Source of the DNA: Eonycteris spelaea
Lineage: Eukaryota > Chordata > Mammalia > Chiroptera > Pteropodidae
Direction: 5' to 3'
DNA: 64,000 nt
Assembly (NCBI GenBank): GCA_003508835.1
Contig: PUFA01000170.1
Location: 2,232,001 to 2,296,000, forward strand
Part shown: piece by piece, positions 45,353-56,103 of the stretch
Layout: every line of letters begins with the position of its first letter
Position numbering within the stretch: position 1 is the first letter of the stretch
Position numbers and translations under genes: made by a program
Notes under the pieces: generated by a model
What the model was told of the DNA's origin: nothing
The model's input: the letters and a program-made list of their open reading frames with translations, nothing else
Databases searched by the model: none

Positions 45353-45387
45353 TGACGTAAAAACATTCGCGCTCCTAACTAACGTCA
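45353..45387. promoter_or_regulatory. Pair of CRE-like sites
   Basis: TGACGTAA (45353-45360) and TAACGTCA (45380-45387), each one base from the palindromic CREB/ATF site TGACGTCA, lie 20 bp apart and about 200 bp upstream of a CpG-dense patch. CpG-containing CREs are easily lost by deamination, so two close together suggest selection or youth. Confidence 0.4.
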
Positions 45388-45584
45388 CCCACACTGATCC
45401 CATGCTGTTCACCTGGAAAATCTCAGAGGAGGAGCCAGGCCTAAAAAGAAATTTCTCAAAGTGCCAGGGGCTTGGAAGTATTGTATGGCATGTGGCATGT
45501 CTCAGAGGGAAGCGGCAGACATGTCACTTTGTTTCTTTTTTTTCTTTTTCTAAGCCGCCAGGCATGCTAGAGCTAGGAAAGCTG

Positions 45585-45721
45585 AGCGCTCGTGAGCGGG
45601 CCGCTCCGCGCTGCGACGCCTGCGCCCCCGCACGACGCGCTGCACGCCTTAGAGCTGAGTTTCCATGAGCCTGCGTCGTGTCAAGCGAAACGAGCACGTT
45701 ATGCCATTACATCTACAACCG
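45585..45721. promoter_or_regulatory. CpG-dense patch (mini CpG island)
   Basis: I count 14 CpG between 45587 and 45646 and about 20 up to 45721, the densest CpG stretch in the window, in otherwise AT-rich DNA. It is below the usual 200-bp minimum for a CpG island. A 126-codon frame (45592-45972) starts here, but its peptide turns low-complexity hydrophobic (FLYFLFFHFS) and is not recognised. Possible unannotated promoter or enhancer; an unrecognised GC-rich insertion is the alternative. Confidence 0.4.
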
Positions 45722-45989
45722 CTATAGAAAAGAGACCCAGATACCAAAATTGTTTTCAAAGCCATGGCCATCATGTTTCGAGGCCTGAACATCCTCTTAA
45801 TAGGTGGATGGCGGGAATTTGGATCAGGCGAACCTCGCGTATAATTAATTTTCTCTACTTTCTCTTTTTTCACTTCTCTGTGTTTTCTTTTCTTTTTTCC
45901 CCCTTTATTCTCTCCTCTGCTTACTCCGAAAGGAAAACTATTCTAACTGAACTGAAAGCCATAATATTATAGATAGAAGCACTTTTATA
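45722..45989. other. Unique DNA
   Basis: No recognisable feature apart from a T/C-rich stretch (45850-45920). Confidence 0.4.
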
Positions 45990-46135
45990 TGCCAACAATT
46001 CCTCTCTGGGCATATTATGTAATCTCGCTGAGCTCTAGATGTCCCAGTACTATTTCTGTAAGGTTATTATGAAGATTAAACAAGATCATAATATTTGTGA
46101 AATACCTGGCAAGTTTTTGATATACAATAGTTGTA
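45990..46135 (+). repeat. MIR SINE
   Basis: 'ctcgctgagctctagatgtc', 'taaggttattatgaagatta' (agggttgttgtgaggatta) and 'gaaatacctggcaagttttt' match the MIR 3' half. Confidence 0.7.
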
Positions 46136-46379
46136 CAGAAGATGCTGACCTACAGAGAGCTTCCTTTTGAAAAAGTGCCTTCAGGGAGGTGGGTGTTAGG
46201 AGAGAATCGAAGTTGATGGTGGACCATAAAGTGATGTTGCTTCAGGTCCGGTTAGAAAGCAAGGGCGTAAAGACAGGAGTCGGAGAAACTAGGAAGCATC
46301 ATCAAGCTGGAGAACAGAGAATCTGGAAGTGGTGTTACAAGCAAAACTGAGAATGAAAAAGAATAATATTATGACAAGG
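46136..46379. other. Unassigned purine-rich DNA
   Basis: No confident match. Confidence 0.35.
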
Positions 46380-46560
46380 GAAATTACCATTTCTTGAGTG
46401 AATGTTGGGTGCTAGGCACTTTCTATACATTCTCATTTAATTCTCACAAAACCTCTGTGAAGAATTTTTATTAGCATCTACTTTTTCTAGTGGAGGAAAC
46501 GGAGGCTCGTCGACTTCAAGTATCAAGTCCAAAGTCCCCTTGGCTCCTGAGTGGTGATGC
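46380..46560 (-). repeat. MIR SINE
   Basis: Antisense MIR: 'tgttgggtgctaggcacttt', 'tctatacattctcatttaat', 'tctcacaaaacctctgtgaa' and 'gtggaggaaacggaggctcg' in consensus order. Confidence 0.8.
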
Positions 46561-47639
46561 CTATTAAATTTCCAAAGAACTTTCCACGACCGTTAGGCCA
46601 CATCTCTCTCCCAAGGCTTTATAGATTGAGTAAAGGGGACTCTGACCTCCACATCCTGACAACCCCACACTGACACATGTGGTGCCTGGACATTTTATTG
46701 GAGCGCTTACAATGTATCTTCCTCTGGGAGTGGGGTTTGTAACGTTGGGTCATTATTTAGGCTTTTTATTAAAAGCTTATTCCATTTAAAATGTAGCTGA
46801 CCTACAGATTACAGAAACTGTAGTACACAGTACTATAAGATAGTCTACAGAAGAGAGTCTAATTCCAAATGAGAAAGTAAAAGGCACACCACGGTTCATC
46901 ACTTTTATCGCTTTGTGCCACTTTAACCACAGCAGTGAGAAGCCGCTTCTCTAATCCTCACCCAGTAGGTAGATTTAATTCGTGTGAAGATGAAGATGAG
47001 GGATTTTCCAAAGTATTTAGGGGACATTATGGCACCCATCACTACACATTACTAATTGTGAGCTATTCGTTAGGTGGGCGACCACGTGTGATGGCAAATG
47101 AATGTATGTTTTGATTCAAAAGTTCAATTAAATACAATACATTTAGTCCCAATAATAGAGCAATGTCCCTTCTGAGATCTGAGATATACTAGGCTTGGCA
47201 TTTTCTGCTTTCCAAGCATGCGCAAACATGTCTGAAATATAAAATCTGGATCTCTTACCATTAAATTACTGTAACACGTTTATCAAAAGGCAACATGACT
47301 CCAGTAGTTGTTTATGAAACTGGACATACACTCCCGCTGCGGCATGCACACGGATCTTGGTGCTGTAGTTTGGATCGTTAACGTGTGCACTTGCTTAGCT
47401 TACAGGCTCGGAGATAACATGATGAGTATTTTCATTAAGACTTCCTCCATTTCTGAAGCTCTTACAGTGATGCCTGCCATATTCTTCCTCTTAGGAAAGA
47501 TCTGTATGAGAACCACTTCATGCTGATTGACTGCACCAGTGGCATGAAGGACTTATCACTACTCTCAATATTGTTTCACTAACATTGTGAGAGGAAAAGC
47601 TAATTGATATTTGCTACTTTAATTTTTTTCTATCTCCAT
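46561..47639. other. Unique non-coding DNA
   Basis: No recognised gene or repeat. The 72-codon frame at 47308-47526 has no recognisable domain. A faint antisense MIR resemblance at 46950-47030 is too weak to call. Confidence 0.4.
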
Positions 47640-47830
47640 CCAAATATTTTCAGTAATCCATCTCCCTGCCTCCAGCCTCCAGCCTCCACTAACATCTTTC
47701 CATTCATCCTGCAGTACCCTTTCTTTCTGACATTATCTATAATCTATAATCATTTACTCTTCTGATGAAAACTTTTAGTTATCTCACTATGTAGAGAGCC
47801 CCAAGACATAGCAAATGTTGGGTACTTGGA
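47640..47830 (+). mobile_element. L2 LINE fragment
   Basis: 'atctccctgcctccagcctc', 'atctttccattcatcctgca', 'tctgacattatctataatc' and 'gatgaaaacttttagttatc' follow the L2 block order upstream of the 3' end. Confidence 0.5.
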
Positions 47831-48704
47831 ATGAAAATCATAAAAAGATGTGGATCTGTTCCCAAGTGCTTATGCTTTCTGATTAGGTTCCCCTTAAGAC
47901 TTAAAAATTATAACGTTGACAGAGAATTCCTGACCTGCTGAACCCAGGAATGAGATGTTGTCCAGGACATAGGAGGGGTTTAGCTATAGTTGCTCCATCG
48001 TAAGTTCAGGTTTTCAGCTATCTTTTCTATTAAGCAAGGCATTTCATAGGGCTGGATTCCATAGCTTTGTCTTTGGTTAAGAAAGAATGCTCTAGTTTAG
48101 AACAAACTTTTCTAAGGCCCAATTATACCTGAAGACATTGAATGGGTTATGGGTTCCATCTCTTTGTTCAGACTGACATTATTCAGTGACCTTTACAGTT
48201 AGACAATTCAAATTTTACAGAGAGAGAGAAATTCTTTATTTTCAATAAAATGCTGAAGATTTTGAAGCAGCACAAGTGCCCAAATGAGTAAGCAGTCCTG
48301 CTTAAACACAAGATGAGCATCTGGAGGTCTTTGTCCCCAAAACATATAAGTAGCATACTTTTCTATTTTTTTTTATTAAAACATTTTATCCTTTCATCTT
48401 TTTCTTTCTTTTTTTCTTTCATATACATTGCTAATTTCTTGGTAATAAAATGGTTTAACTTGAACAGAAGGCAAAGGAAACTTTTTCTCAATTATCAGCA
48501 GATGTACAGAACTGTAATTTTGCTCTAATTAAACAAGCATCATAGAAAGACAAAGTCAAATATTGATCTTAAGGGCCAAATCACCAGAAAAATAGATACA
48601 GCTACCTGTCCCTTATTCATGCAGTGGAGAGTCTGATTTTTTCAGAGCAAACACACCGGTATACACCCAGGTTTGTCATGTCTCCTCAGTAATATAATTC
48701 AGAC
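47831..48704. other. Unique non-coding DNA
   Basis: No recognisable feature apart from T-rich runs (48365-48420). Confidence 0.45.
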
Positions 48705-48850
48705 ATTTGCCAAATCACTCACTTAACATGAGGCTTGGTGACCTCATTTGGAGAATGGAGATGTTAATATTTTGCATTTACTCTGAGAATTAAGAGGAAA
48801 TATAAAGTATGTGAACCATGTTTTTGATAGGGGAAAGCAGTAACAAGTAT
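48705..48850 (+). repeat. MIR SINE
   Basis: 'ccaaatcactcacttaacat', 'ggtgacctcatttggagaat', 'ggagatgttaatattttgca' and 'gagaattaagaggaaatata' parallel the MIR order from the core to the AT-rich 3' part. Confidence 0.7.
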
Positions 48851-49224
48851 AGGATATTATTGTCATTTCCATAGCTTTGCATATATCCGGGATGAACTAT
48901 GTTTAGAAGATAAAGTCAGACACTAATCTTTGAGATACCCTTAGAAATGATGAACAGTGAAACTCAATAGTTTATTTTCTAATCTCAAGTGCTGCCACTA
49001 AGTTGACATTTTCTTGTTCTATATGGACAAGTCAGATTTAGTTTCTATATAAGAAAAAAATCTTCTAGCAATTAGAGGAATTCACCCAAGCAAGTAGCTA
49101 CCTTTTGAGGTAGAACATTCCCATTGTTAGAATGTTGTAATATCATTGGAAGGGTAGGGCCAGCATCACTCTGTTAAGGGTATTTAAGTGGTAGAATTTC
49201 TCATTGAAAAGAAGCAATTCTTTG
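48851..49224. other. Unique non-coding DNA
   Basis: No recognisable feature. Confidence 0.45.
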
Positions 49225-49428
49225 ACATTTCTTCATCCTTCCCTTAATAACTTCCACTAATTAACCCACTATACATGTTACTCGTTTATCTGGTTTATTG
49301 TCTCTCTCATTAACATGGAAACTCCATGAAGGCAGTTTTTGGTTTATGTTGTTATCAGCATATTTCCCATACTCAAAATATGACAGGTACCTAGTATACA
49401 ATAAATATTTTTAACGTATGAAAGATTG
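49225..49428 (+). mobile_element. L2 LINE 3' end
   Basis: 'catggaaactccatgaaggc', 'agcatatttcccatactcaa', 'gacaggtacctagtatacaa' and 'taaatatttttaacgtatga' are the L2 terminal pattern. Confidence 0.75.
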
Positions 49429-50295
49429 GATGAGTTTTTTTTTTAATGAATTCTTGCACAGGACTTTAATTCATAAATGAGGTAAAAGTCAGGGTTCTCT
49501 GACAGTTTAAACCTCCATTGTTTAGCAGAAAATATTTTATCACTTGCCCCAAACACTGAAGACTCAATTTGGACCTCTGAGTTTTCTTGAGCAGCAGTTT
49601 GAAAATCACTAATCTCAAGAATAGTATTTTATAAGAAATGACATAACACCCAGGGTTCAATTAAATTAAAATTTTAAATTAAAATTTCCCCTGAGATTGC
49701 ATGAAAAGCAAGAACGGTTCTTAGGGGCCACAGAAATACTGGTATCAATCCTCCCAGTCCCCAAAGGATTGCTTCACACTGTGACTCTGGGCAGTCACTA
49801 AGCTTCTTGCTGCTTTGGATTCTTTTCTGTAAATTAATTACCACATCCCTCCCTCCTTCATGGCGGAAATGCTGGGAAGATGGATGTGTGGTTCTTGTGA
49901 AGGTTTTAAATCCTTTGGGAAAAGGCTGTAGATAAGAGAAGATAGCATGTTTTACTTGCTCCTCCCCCGTAAATGCTCTGAGAGCATCCAAAACAAATGC
50001 CACAAACTAAGCGGACAGTGTCAGTCACAGTTTACCTCTTTGCTTGGACTGAGGTGGTTCTCTCAGAGCCACCCAAGGATACGTACTGCTGCTTTCTGGA
50101 GACTGGACGTGCTGAAAGAAGCTGTAGGGAGGAGAGCAGTGAAGTAGTAGATCCGTCTAACTACCTGAGGGCTAGTGAGGTGAAGCAGAGCAGTGAAGAG
50201 GGAGGGCAGAAGGAAAAAGCCCTTACAGGAGCGTCTGATCTCTGATGGGAAGCAAGGTTACTGTGTGTGTACACCAAGAAAGAGGTGGCTGCACT
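49429..50295. other. Unique non-coding DNA
   Basis: No recognised repeat. Frames on both strands (49674-50003 minus, 49947-50245 plus) overlap each other and show no domain. Confidence 0.4.
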
Positions 50296-50413
50296 ACACA
50301 AACAGGCAATGGTTCCTCCAAGTGTGCAGAGTGAGGGGAGTTGTCATTGGTCCCACACAAACAGGCAACGGTTCCTCCAAGTGTGCAGAGTGAGGGGAGT
50401 TGTCATTGGTCCC
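50296..50413. repeat. 59-bp tandem duplication, two copies, one mismatch
   Basis: Copy 1 is 50296-50354 and copy 2 is 50355-50413, both starting acacaaacaggcaa and ending attggtccc. The only difference is T (50310) versus C (50369), where copy 2 has a CpG and copy 1 has TpG. Each copy contains an inverted CCAAT box (attgg). At 58 of 59 identity the duplication must be recent compared with the surrounding repeats. Confidence 0.95.
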
Positions 50414-50779
50414 AGCTAACAGAATTCGAAACTAGCCAGGGAGTCTCTCTAATCCAGTTGCTGTGTATCCTATGCTTGAGCTATCTTATCTACACTGACC
50501 TTTATCATTATGCACAGATGGGACTATTGTCACAGGAGAAGGACAACACCTTGTGACAAATCCTTGGGATGCATCTCCTTTCCACACCCCTCGTTAGAGG
50601 CTGGGCTTTCTTTACTGCCAGCCTGAAATATTTCAGTGGTGTTCTAAGTGCCGTAGTCTTTGCCTCCCAAGTATTCTTTCCTCCAGCTTCAAACTAGTGC
50701 TGGAAAACCATCCTCAGCACAACCTGACCTTACCTGCCTATGCTTACAACCATTTCATTGTGCCCTCTGCTGATACCAC
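50414..50779. other. Unassigned DNA
   Basis: The C/T-rich part after 50640 may belong to the following L2, but the match is not clear. Confidence 0.4.
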
Positions 50780-51080
50780 ACGTTAAGCTTTTTGTGTGGT
50801 TTTCAAGGTCCTTCATCATCTGAACTCAACTCTGCATAGCCCTCTCTCTGGGCACATCTGATGTCTCATTGCTCTCAGAACTCGATCCACAGTCTTTTAT
50901 TTCCATGCCTTCTCACTCACCAATGTAAACTAACTTTTTCATTTTGGATGAGTATGAAACCACAGATACTCTCTATTCATCCTTCAAACCCCATTTTAAT
51001 TGACTATCGTTGGTTCTTCTCAGACTTCCCTACCCCTTTCTCTTGAACCTCTCCAACTAGTCACTATGTTACTGCATTGT
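50780..51080 (+). mobile_element. L2 LINE fragment
   Basis: 'tggttttcaaggtccttcat' (taaggccctgcatgat), 'catagccctctctctgggca', 'ttcatccttcaaaccccatt' and 'cagacttccctaccccttt' follow the L2 3' region. Confidence 0.65.
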
Positions 51081-51104
51081 TTTCATGTGGGGCACTTGCA
51101 ATAG

Positions 51105-51310
51105 GCTTACGGTCCAAAGTTCTGGGTCCACAATTAGCCCTCACCTATAGGTTATATGATTTGGGACACTTAGGTTAATCTCTTTGAGTCTCAGTTTCTT
51201 AACCTGTACCTGATGAATAAAATACTTCTACATGAGACTAAGTGGATGAAACCCCCTCAGCACTGTACCTGCCGCAGATGAGGTACTTGACAAACATTTA
51301 TTGAGGAGGT
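51105..51310 (+). repeat. MIR SINE
   Basis: 'tataggttatatgatttggg', 'ttaatctctttgagtctcag', 'tcttaacctgtacctgatga', 'cagcactgtacctgccgcag' and 'acaaacatttattgaggagg' give a nearly full-length MIR. Confidence 0.8.
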
Positions 51311-51479
51311 CAATGAATGAAGAAAAAATAAATTGATGGATTCTGTAATGCTATAGCATACTGATTGTTGTTGGAGAAGGCTGGAGTCACTCATTCTTGT
51401 TTTTCAGCTATAGAATGAGAAAACATTCTAAGGAGACATCTCTTTAGAAGACCCAGGTCAGCCTGCAGGTCGAACGTCT
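51311..51479. other. Unique DNA
   Basis: No recognisable feature. Confidence 0.4.
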
Positions 51480-51850
51480 GCCCTGTGACACCTCCAAGTG
51501 GCGTACGAGGAGCCGCGTAGTTTGAGTGGCTGTGTTAGCTTTCTCCTGTGGTGGTGCATGAAGTCTTTTCTGAGAAAAGTCTTTCAGGTTTGTTTACCTC
51601 AAGAACCAGATTCTGGCATTATGTCTGCTTCATTGTTGTCGTTCTTTAAATTCTCTGTTACCAGACAAAGGGAAAAGTTCGTCTTTGAAGTCCTAGGAAG
51701 CCGCGTTGTCAGTTACCGCGGGAACCCGGGGAAGTACACGTGAAAGCAGGCATTAGAGACGGCGGAGATCAGAGGGCATTTCAAAAGCTGCAGGAGCTAT
51801 TCAGATTCTCTTATATAAAGGGGCTCTGATGCCAGGCGATGGTATGTTGG
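51480..51850 (+). promoter_or_regulatory. Candidate promoter: CpG-enriched DNA with a TATA box
   Basis: TATATAAA (51812-51819) followed by a G-rich stretch (ggggctc) is a textbook TATA box. The 330 bp upstream hold about 15 CpGs by eye and a palindromic E-box cacgtg (51737-51742). If used on the plus strand, initiation would fall near 51842-51850. An ATG|GTATGT donor-like site lies at about 51839-51847. No downstream open reading frame is convincing, so a non-coding transcript or a chance TATA box are both possible. Confidence 0.35.
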
Positions 51851-53393
51851 ACTCTTCTGTGCTACTAGTTTGAAATGTATTTGCAGTTTAATCATAGAGG
51901 GTCCTGATTTAAATCCCCAGTTCCGGGGGTGGGGGTGTTTTCTGCTCTGGGGCTCATGCAGCAGCCCTCCCTGAGGAGCCAGATGCCGAGCTGGTCTCCC
52001 ATGTCTGCAATTCCTGGGGACGACTGGGGAGGCAAGAGATAAAAGGACGAGCTGTCTTCCCTATTTACTTACTTTTTTGTTCCTGGGACAAGGCCATCGC
52101 CTGGATGTTGAACTCCTGAACCGGTGTGCTGAAGGGGTAGGCAGACATTAAGCAAATACCCTCAGATTGATCTGCTCATTTAAAGAATTGCTTCTTCATC
52201 CTGTGAGGCAGTGATCTTTTTTTCAAGTTATAAATTTAAAGAAAAAATGAGGTTAGCTGTGGGCAACCCTGTACTGGAGTCTCTCTGACAACTGAATTTG
52301 ACAACGGAGAAGAAAGGGAGAGGAAAGGAGACTCTCCTAGTTTATGTTCCACTCTGTGCAAAGTGATAAAGTTGAGGATGAGCAGACTTATTGAACTAGA
52401 ACATTAAGTTGCATGTACAGGAAAATTGAAGAAAGCAAAACGTACAGTTGCCTCTCCCTAAAAGCCTTTTATGGGCAGGGAAAAAAAATTACGTCCCTGT
52501 TGGTCAATTTCCTTTCTTTCTTAGAAGCAGAACTGTCTCTGCTGCACCTCCTGTGACTTTTTGTATTGTTATTTTAACTACCATAAGCACATTGGTAGCT
52601 AACAGTGATTACTGGGTTAAGAAAATGAAAACAGAAATTAAATTTTATTATTTTTAGATGGACTACATCGAGGAAATAATTTCATAGATCTTTCACATTT
52701 GAACCAAATTTCTCAGCTGGAGAAACAACAACAACAAAAACATTTTTTTCCCCCTTTTCTTTGCATCACTGCACTATACTCTATTTTCGGAATCAGAAGG
52801 AACATATCTCACAGAACAGAGATCAAAATACATTGGGTTGAAGGGAAACAATAGTATAATTCAACTCCAACTTCTTATGTAAACTTATACCATATGATAA
52901 TGTAGTTGTACTGCATATTCAATTTTGATATGTAACCTTTGAAATAAATTGGAATATTCTTTCCTGCTACTCTTGGCACACACCGAATGATCATAAACAA
53001 TAATCTCATAAAGGTCACTTGCTCAATAAGCACTGCTTTCGGCAAGAAGTGTTCAGGACTACTCAGAAATATTTTTCCCTTCCTCTGAGACTCTTAATTT
53101 ATTCTTCTTGCTTCTTTGAAGCTCCAAACAACACAGATTTTCTTATACCATGTAGACTTACAAAATTTCTGAGATGTATATTGTTTTTCTCCTTTTCTTA
53201 CACTTTACTCTTTTTTAAAAAAAAATTTTAATTGAATGATGGAAAGTAAGCAGAGCAGTACAGAGAGGGACAGGGAGGAGAGTTGTTATGCAGCCAAAAA
53301 CTAATTGGTTATTTTGAAGAAAATTATTATTTGATTTCAATTTCTCTCTACTCAAATTAATTTATGTGAATAGACATGGCTAAAATAAGTAGG
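51851..53393. other. Unique non-coding DNA
   Basis: No recognised repeat or gene. Contains a GGGGGTGGGGG word at about 51925-51935 and an A-run at about 53216-53225. Confidence 0.45.
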
Positions 53394-53443
53394 TAGATAG
53401 ATATAGATATAGATATAGATATAGATATAGATATAGATATATA
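53394..53443. repeat. (AGATAT)n hexanucleotide microsatellite
   Basis: About seven or eight hexamer units, with AGAT units at the left edge. Confidence 0.95.
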
Positions 53444-54155
53444 CACGCACATCTACATGCTATGCTTTCTTTTACAGAACTTCGTCATTTACAAAACGCA
53501 TTTAAAGAACCTTATAACAAATCTCAAACAAGCTTAATAATACTTCAGCTCCTCATGCAAATGCTAAAAACTGTATTTTGTTAAATCCAAGCTCCTATCA
53601 TGTCAGTGTGTCTTTTACCTTTATTCACCAGCAAAACAGCCCCAATCAATATTATTCTACTTGTACATAATAACTTCTCTTAGTATATGCCAAATCTATG
53701 TGCTGCCAAATAATACAGGTGGACTATTCCTCTTACAAAATAATGACTTAGAAAAAGATTTTCTTGCCACAAACCTATCTAAAGATATTTAAAATGGGTC
53801 ATACTCAGGTCATCTGTAAAGCAATCTGGAAGTCGTATGCAAAGGGCAGTCAAGTTAGAAAGTCACACAACATCCTGTAGAAAGGATCTGCCTGCACCTT
53901 CAACTTAAAGCCCATTTATTTCATATCTCTTTACAAAATTTAATCAAATTATGAGACTAGGACATCATCGGGATGAAATTGGTAAAATAAAACTTTCCAT
54001 TATTTTTATTCACCTTGTTCTGAAAAGATTTGAAGCAACTGAAAGAGCTTAATTATAATTTCAATTTATTAAATGCCAGGTTCTTCTTGTTATTTTAATC
54101 CTTACATTTAAAGTCTGTGTCTTTGATGTTATAGTCACTTAAGCAATGATTCTTG
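53444..54155. other. Unique AT-rich DNA
   Basis: No recognisable feature. Confidence 0.45.
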
Positions 54156-54184
54156 TTCTCTCTCTCTCTTTCTCTCTCTCTTTT
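54156..54184. repeat. (CT)n microsatellite
   Basis: About 13 CT units with one TTT interruption. Confidence 0.9.
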
Positions 54185-54261
54185 GGATTATGAATTAAAT
54201 ACTTTAAGTTTTTAAATAAAGATAATTTGATTTGATTTGATTTCCAGTTAGGATTATGAAG

Positions 54262-54365
54262 AGAAGGCTCACAGAGTCAGAGACATTCGAATTTGGCCTT
54301 GAAGAAGGAGTGGATGTCAAGGGACAGCGGTGTAGGAGTGCCATCCGGGCACCAGAGTGTGGGGA
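54262..54365 (-). mobile_element. L2 LINE fragment
   Basis: Antisense L2 blocks 'cacagagtcagagacattcg', 'aatttggccttgaagaagga' and 'tcaagggacagcggtgtagg' correspond to the L2 segment around 'cagctcaaatgtcacctcct'. Short and diverged. Confidence 0.5.
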
Positions 54366-55489
54366 GGGCTCTTTTTACCATATGTCAAACGTAGCATCAT
54401 TATAAAGTCAAAAATTTATTACTACCGTTGCTGGTATATTGGACTCCTGGAAAACTAGAATCTTAGGAGATGTTTCTTTAAGACCTCATGTTCTTCTCTG
54501 ATAATGAAAAAGTGGACACTTATTGTAGAGGAAACACTGACTTTATCTAGAGCACACAGTGCTTAGTAAAATTTTAAAAAATCAGTCATGGATTTGGATA
54601 AATCTAACAGATGTGTTAAAATATAGATTTTGCTATTCACTGAATCTTTTTCTCAGCCACTGAAATGACAGAAGAATACAAATCTGACAGAAGCCCAGTT
54701 GGAACTGACTCTAGAAAGCAGGTGAGCAATTGTGGCCTCTGGTAAAGGAGAGACTGCTGTGGTCGAGGCTGGTTGCCACAGAGCTTCCTCCTTTGTTAAT
54801 GGATAAAAGTCAGAGGATTTAATATTTGATCAAAATTTATAGTTTAGTTTTATGGACTAAAGGGTGCATTTATTTCTCTTCTGGATAATTTTAATTTGAA
54901 ACTTAAGTAAGCACAAAATACCAACTCGAAGCATAATAAACCAGGCTAATGCACTTTGATGTTAAATATTTAAATATAGGAATGAATATATTTGAGACAA
55001 ATTATGGTGTTCGTATATGGTAGGGCAGATGGACCAAATAAAAATTCAGAACTGAACAAATTTCAGGGACTGTGAATACATTTTACAGCATATCTTCTAT
55101 TTGCTCATTTTTAAAGCTGTTTCCCTCTTTATATGCTACTTTAGTTGTCTAGCACCTATAGGAATGTATCTAGAAAATGTGACTTGAGTTTATGAATCCT
55201 GTAAGAATTTGCATTTATCTTTGTCAAGAGGATAACTGAAGGCAGTAAGTTTTCTGTGAAACACTCTAATTAATCCAGCTCACCATATTTTTGTATTCTG
55301 AAAATCCCATCAACTAAAATTCAGTTTTCATTTTAAGAAGAAGGAAAAGAGCAGAGGTGTCCCTGAGGAGGAAGAGGGAGGAATTAAAATAAATTTTTTT
55401 AAAAAAGTGAATAGACTAAATAAAGGAACCAAAATAGGAAACTTTTGCATAAACATCACTCATCTCTCTGCTTCTCTTCCCAAAGCTCC
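54366..55489. other. Unique AT-rich DNA
   Basis: No recognisable feature. Confidence 0.45.
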
Positions 55490-55765
55490 TGACCTCTGCC
55501 TTCCTGCAGATCCAATCCTGTTGTCGGGGAACATTTTACTCTTCCAGAAAACCGAGAAACTTTAACCACGTGGTCTTAAACTCAGCCCGCTTGTTAGACC
55601 GCGCTGCATGCTAGCAGTCCCCGACGGCTGCAAATGGGAATTCTTCCACATGCTCACTATGCTTCACAGTCCTAAGTAAAGCGAAAGAGGCCCATTTGCT
55701 AAGACTCGCACTTGATAACACATTCGGACAATCTCTGCCCAGATGCCAGGGTGCAGATGCGTATT
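55490..55765. promoter_or_regulatory. CpG-enriched patch with a CCACGTGG E-box
   Basis: About a dozen CpGs in 275 bp, including the perfect palindrome ccacgtgg (55566-55573). A splice-acceptor-like pyrimidine tract ending ctgcag (55509) lies at the left edge. No repeat is recognised. Candidate regulatory DNA only. Confidence 0.3.
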
Positions 55766-56030
55766 TCAGGTGTTTTTTTCCTGATTAGCATGCAGCCAGA
55801 ACACCTGTTTTGCAGCCTGGAGGAATCATAGTCGAAATGAAGATACACCTGCACAGTCAAATGTTTGCATTGTATTTATAAACAGAGCTCTCGGTGTTAG
55901 GATAAATACCTCCCCATTAGTCCAAAGGGATGGCTGTAGTATCTGAAATGACCTCAGTTCCATTTTGTAGATTCTCAGCTGCATTTGAAAGCTGGTTCGA
56001 AGTGCTATAATTTCCACAGAGATTACCCAG

Positions 56031-56033
<3 letters not shown>
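55766..56033. other. Unique DNA
   Basis: No recognisable feature. Confidence 0.4.

Positions 56034-56101
<68 letters not shown>
56034..56101. repeat. (TG)34 dinucleotide microsatellite
   Basis: 34 perfect TG units, able to form Z-DNA and very likely polymorphic in length. It generates poly-VC and poly-HT reading frames that are artefacts. Confidence 0.98.

Positions 56102-56103
<2 letters not shown>

Noticed and set aside
45592..45972. 126-codon open reading frame, the longest in the window
   Set aside because: It starts in the CpG-dense patch, then turns into low-complexity hydrophobic sequence. No domain, no homology I recognise, and GC content alone explains the absence of stops at its start.
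46950..47030. Additional antisense MIR
   Set aside because: Only one short block resembles MIR, and the order of neighbouring blocks does not hold.
50296..50413. CRISPR or insertion-sequence interpretation of the 59-bp repeat
   Set aside because: Two directly adjacent copies with no spacer, no inverted ends and no coding content. A plain tandem duplication.
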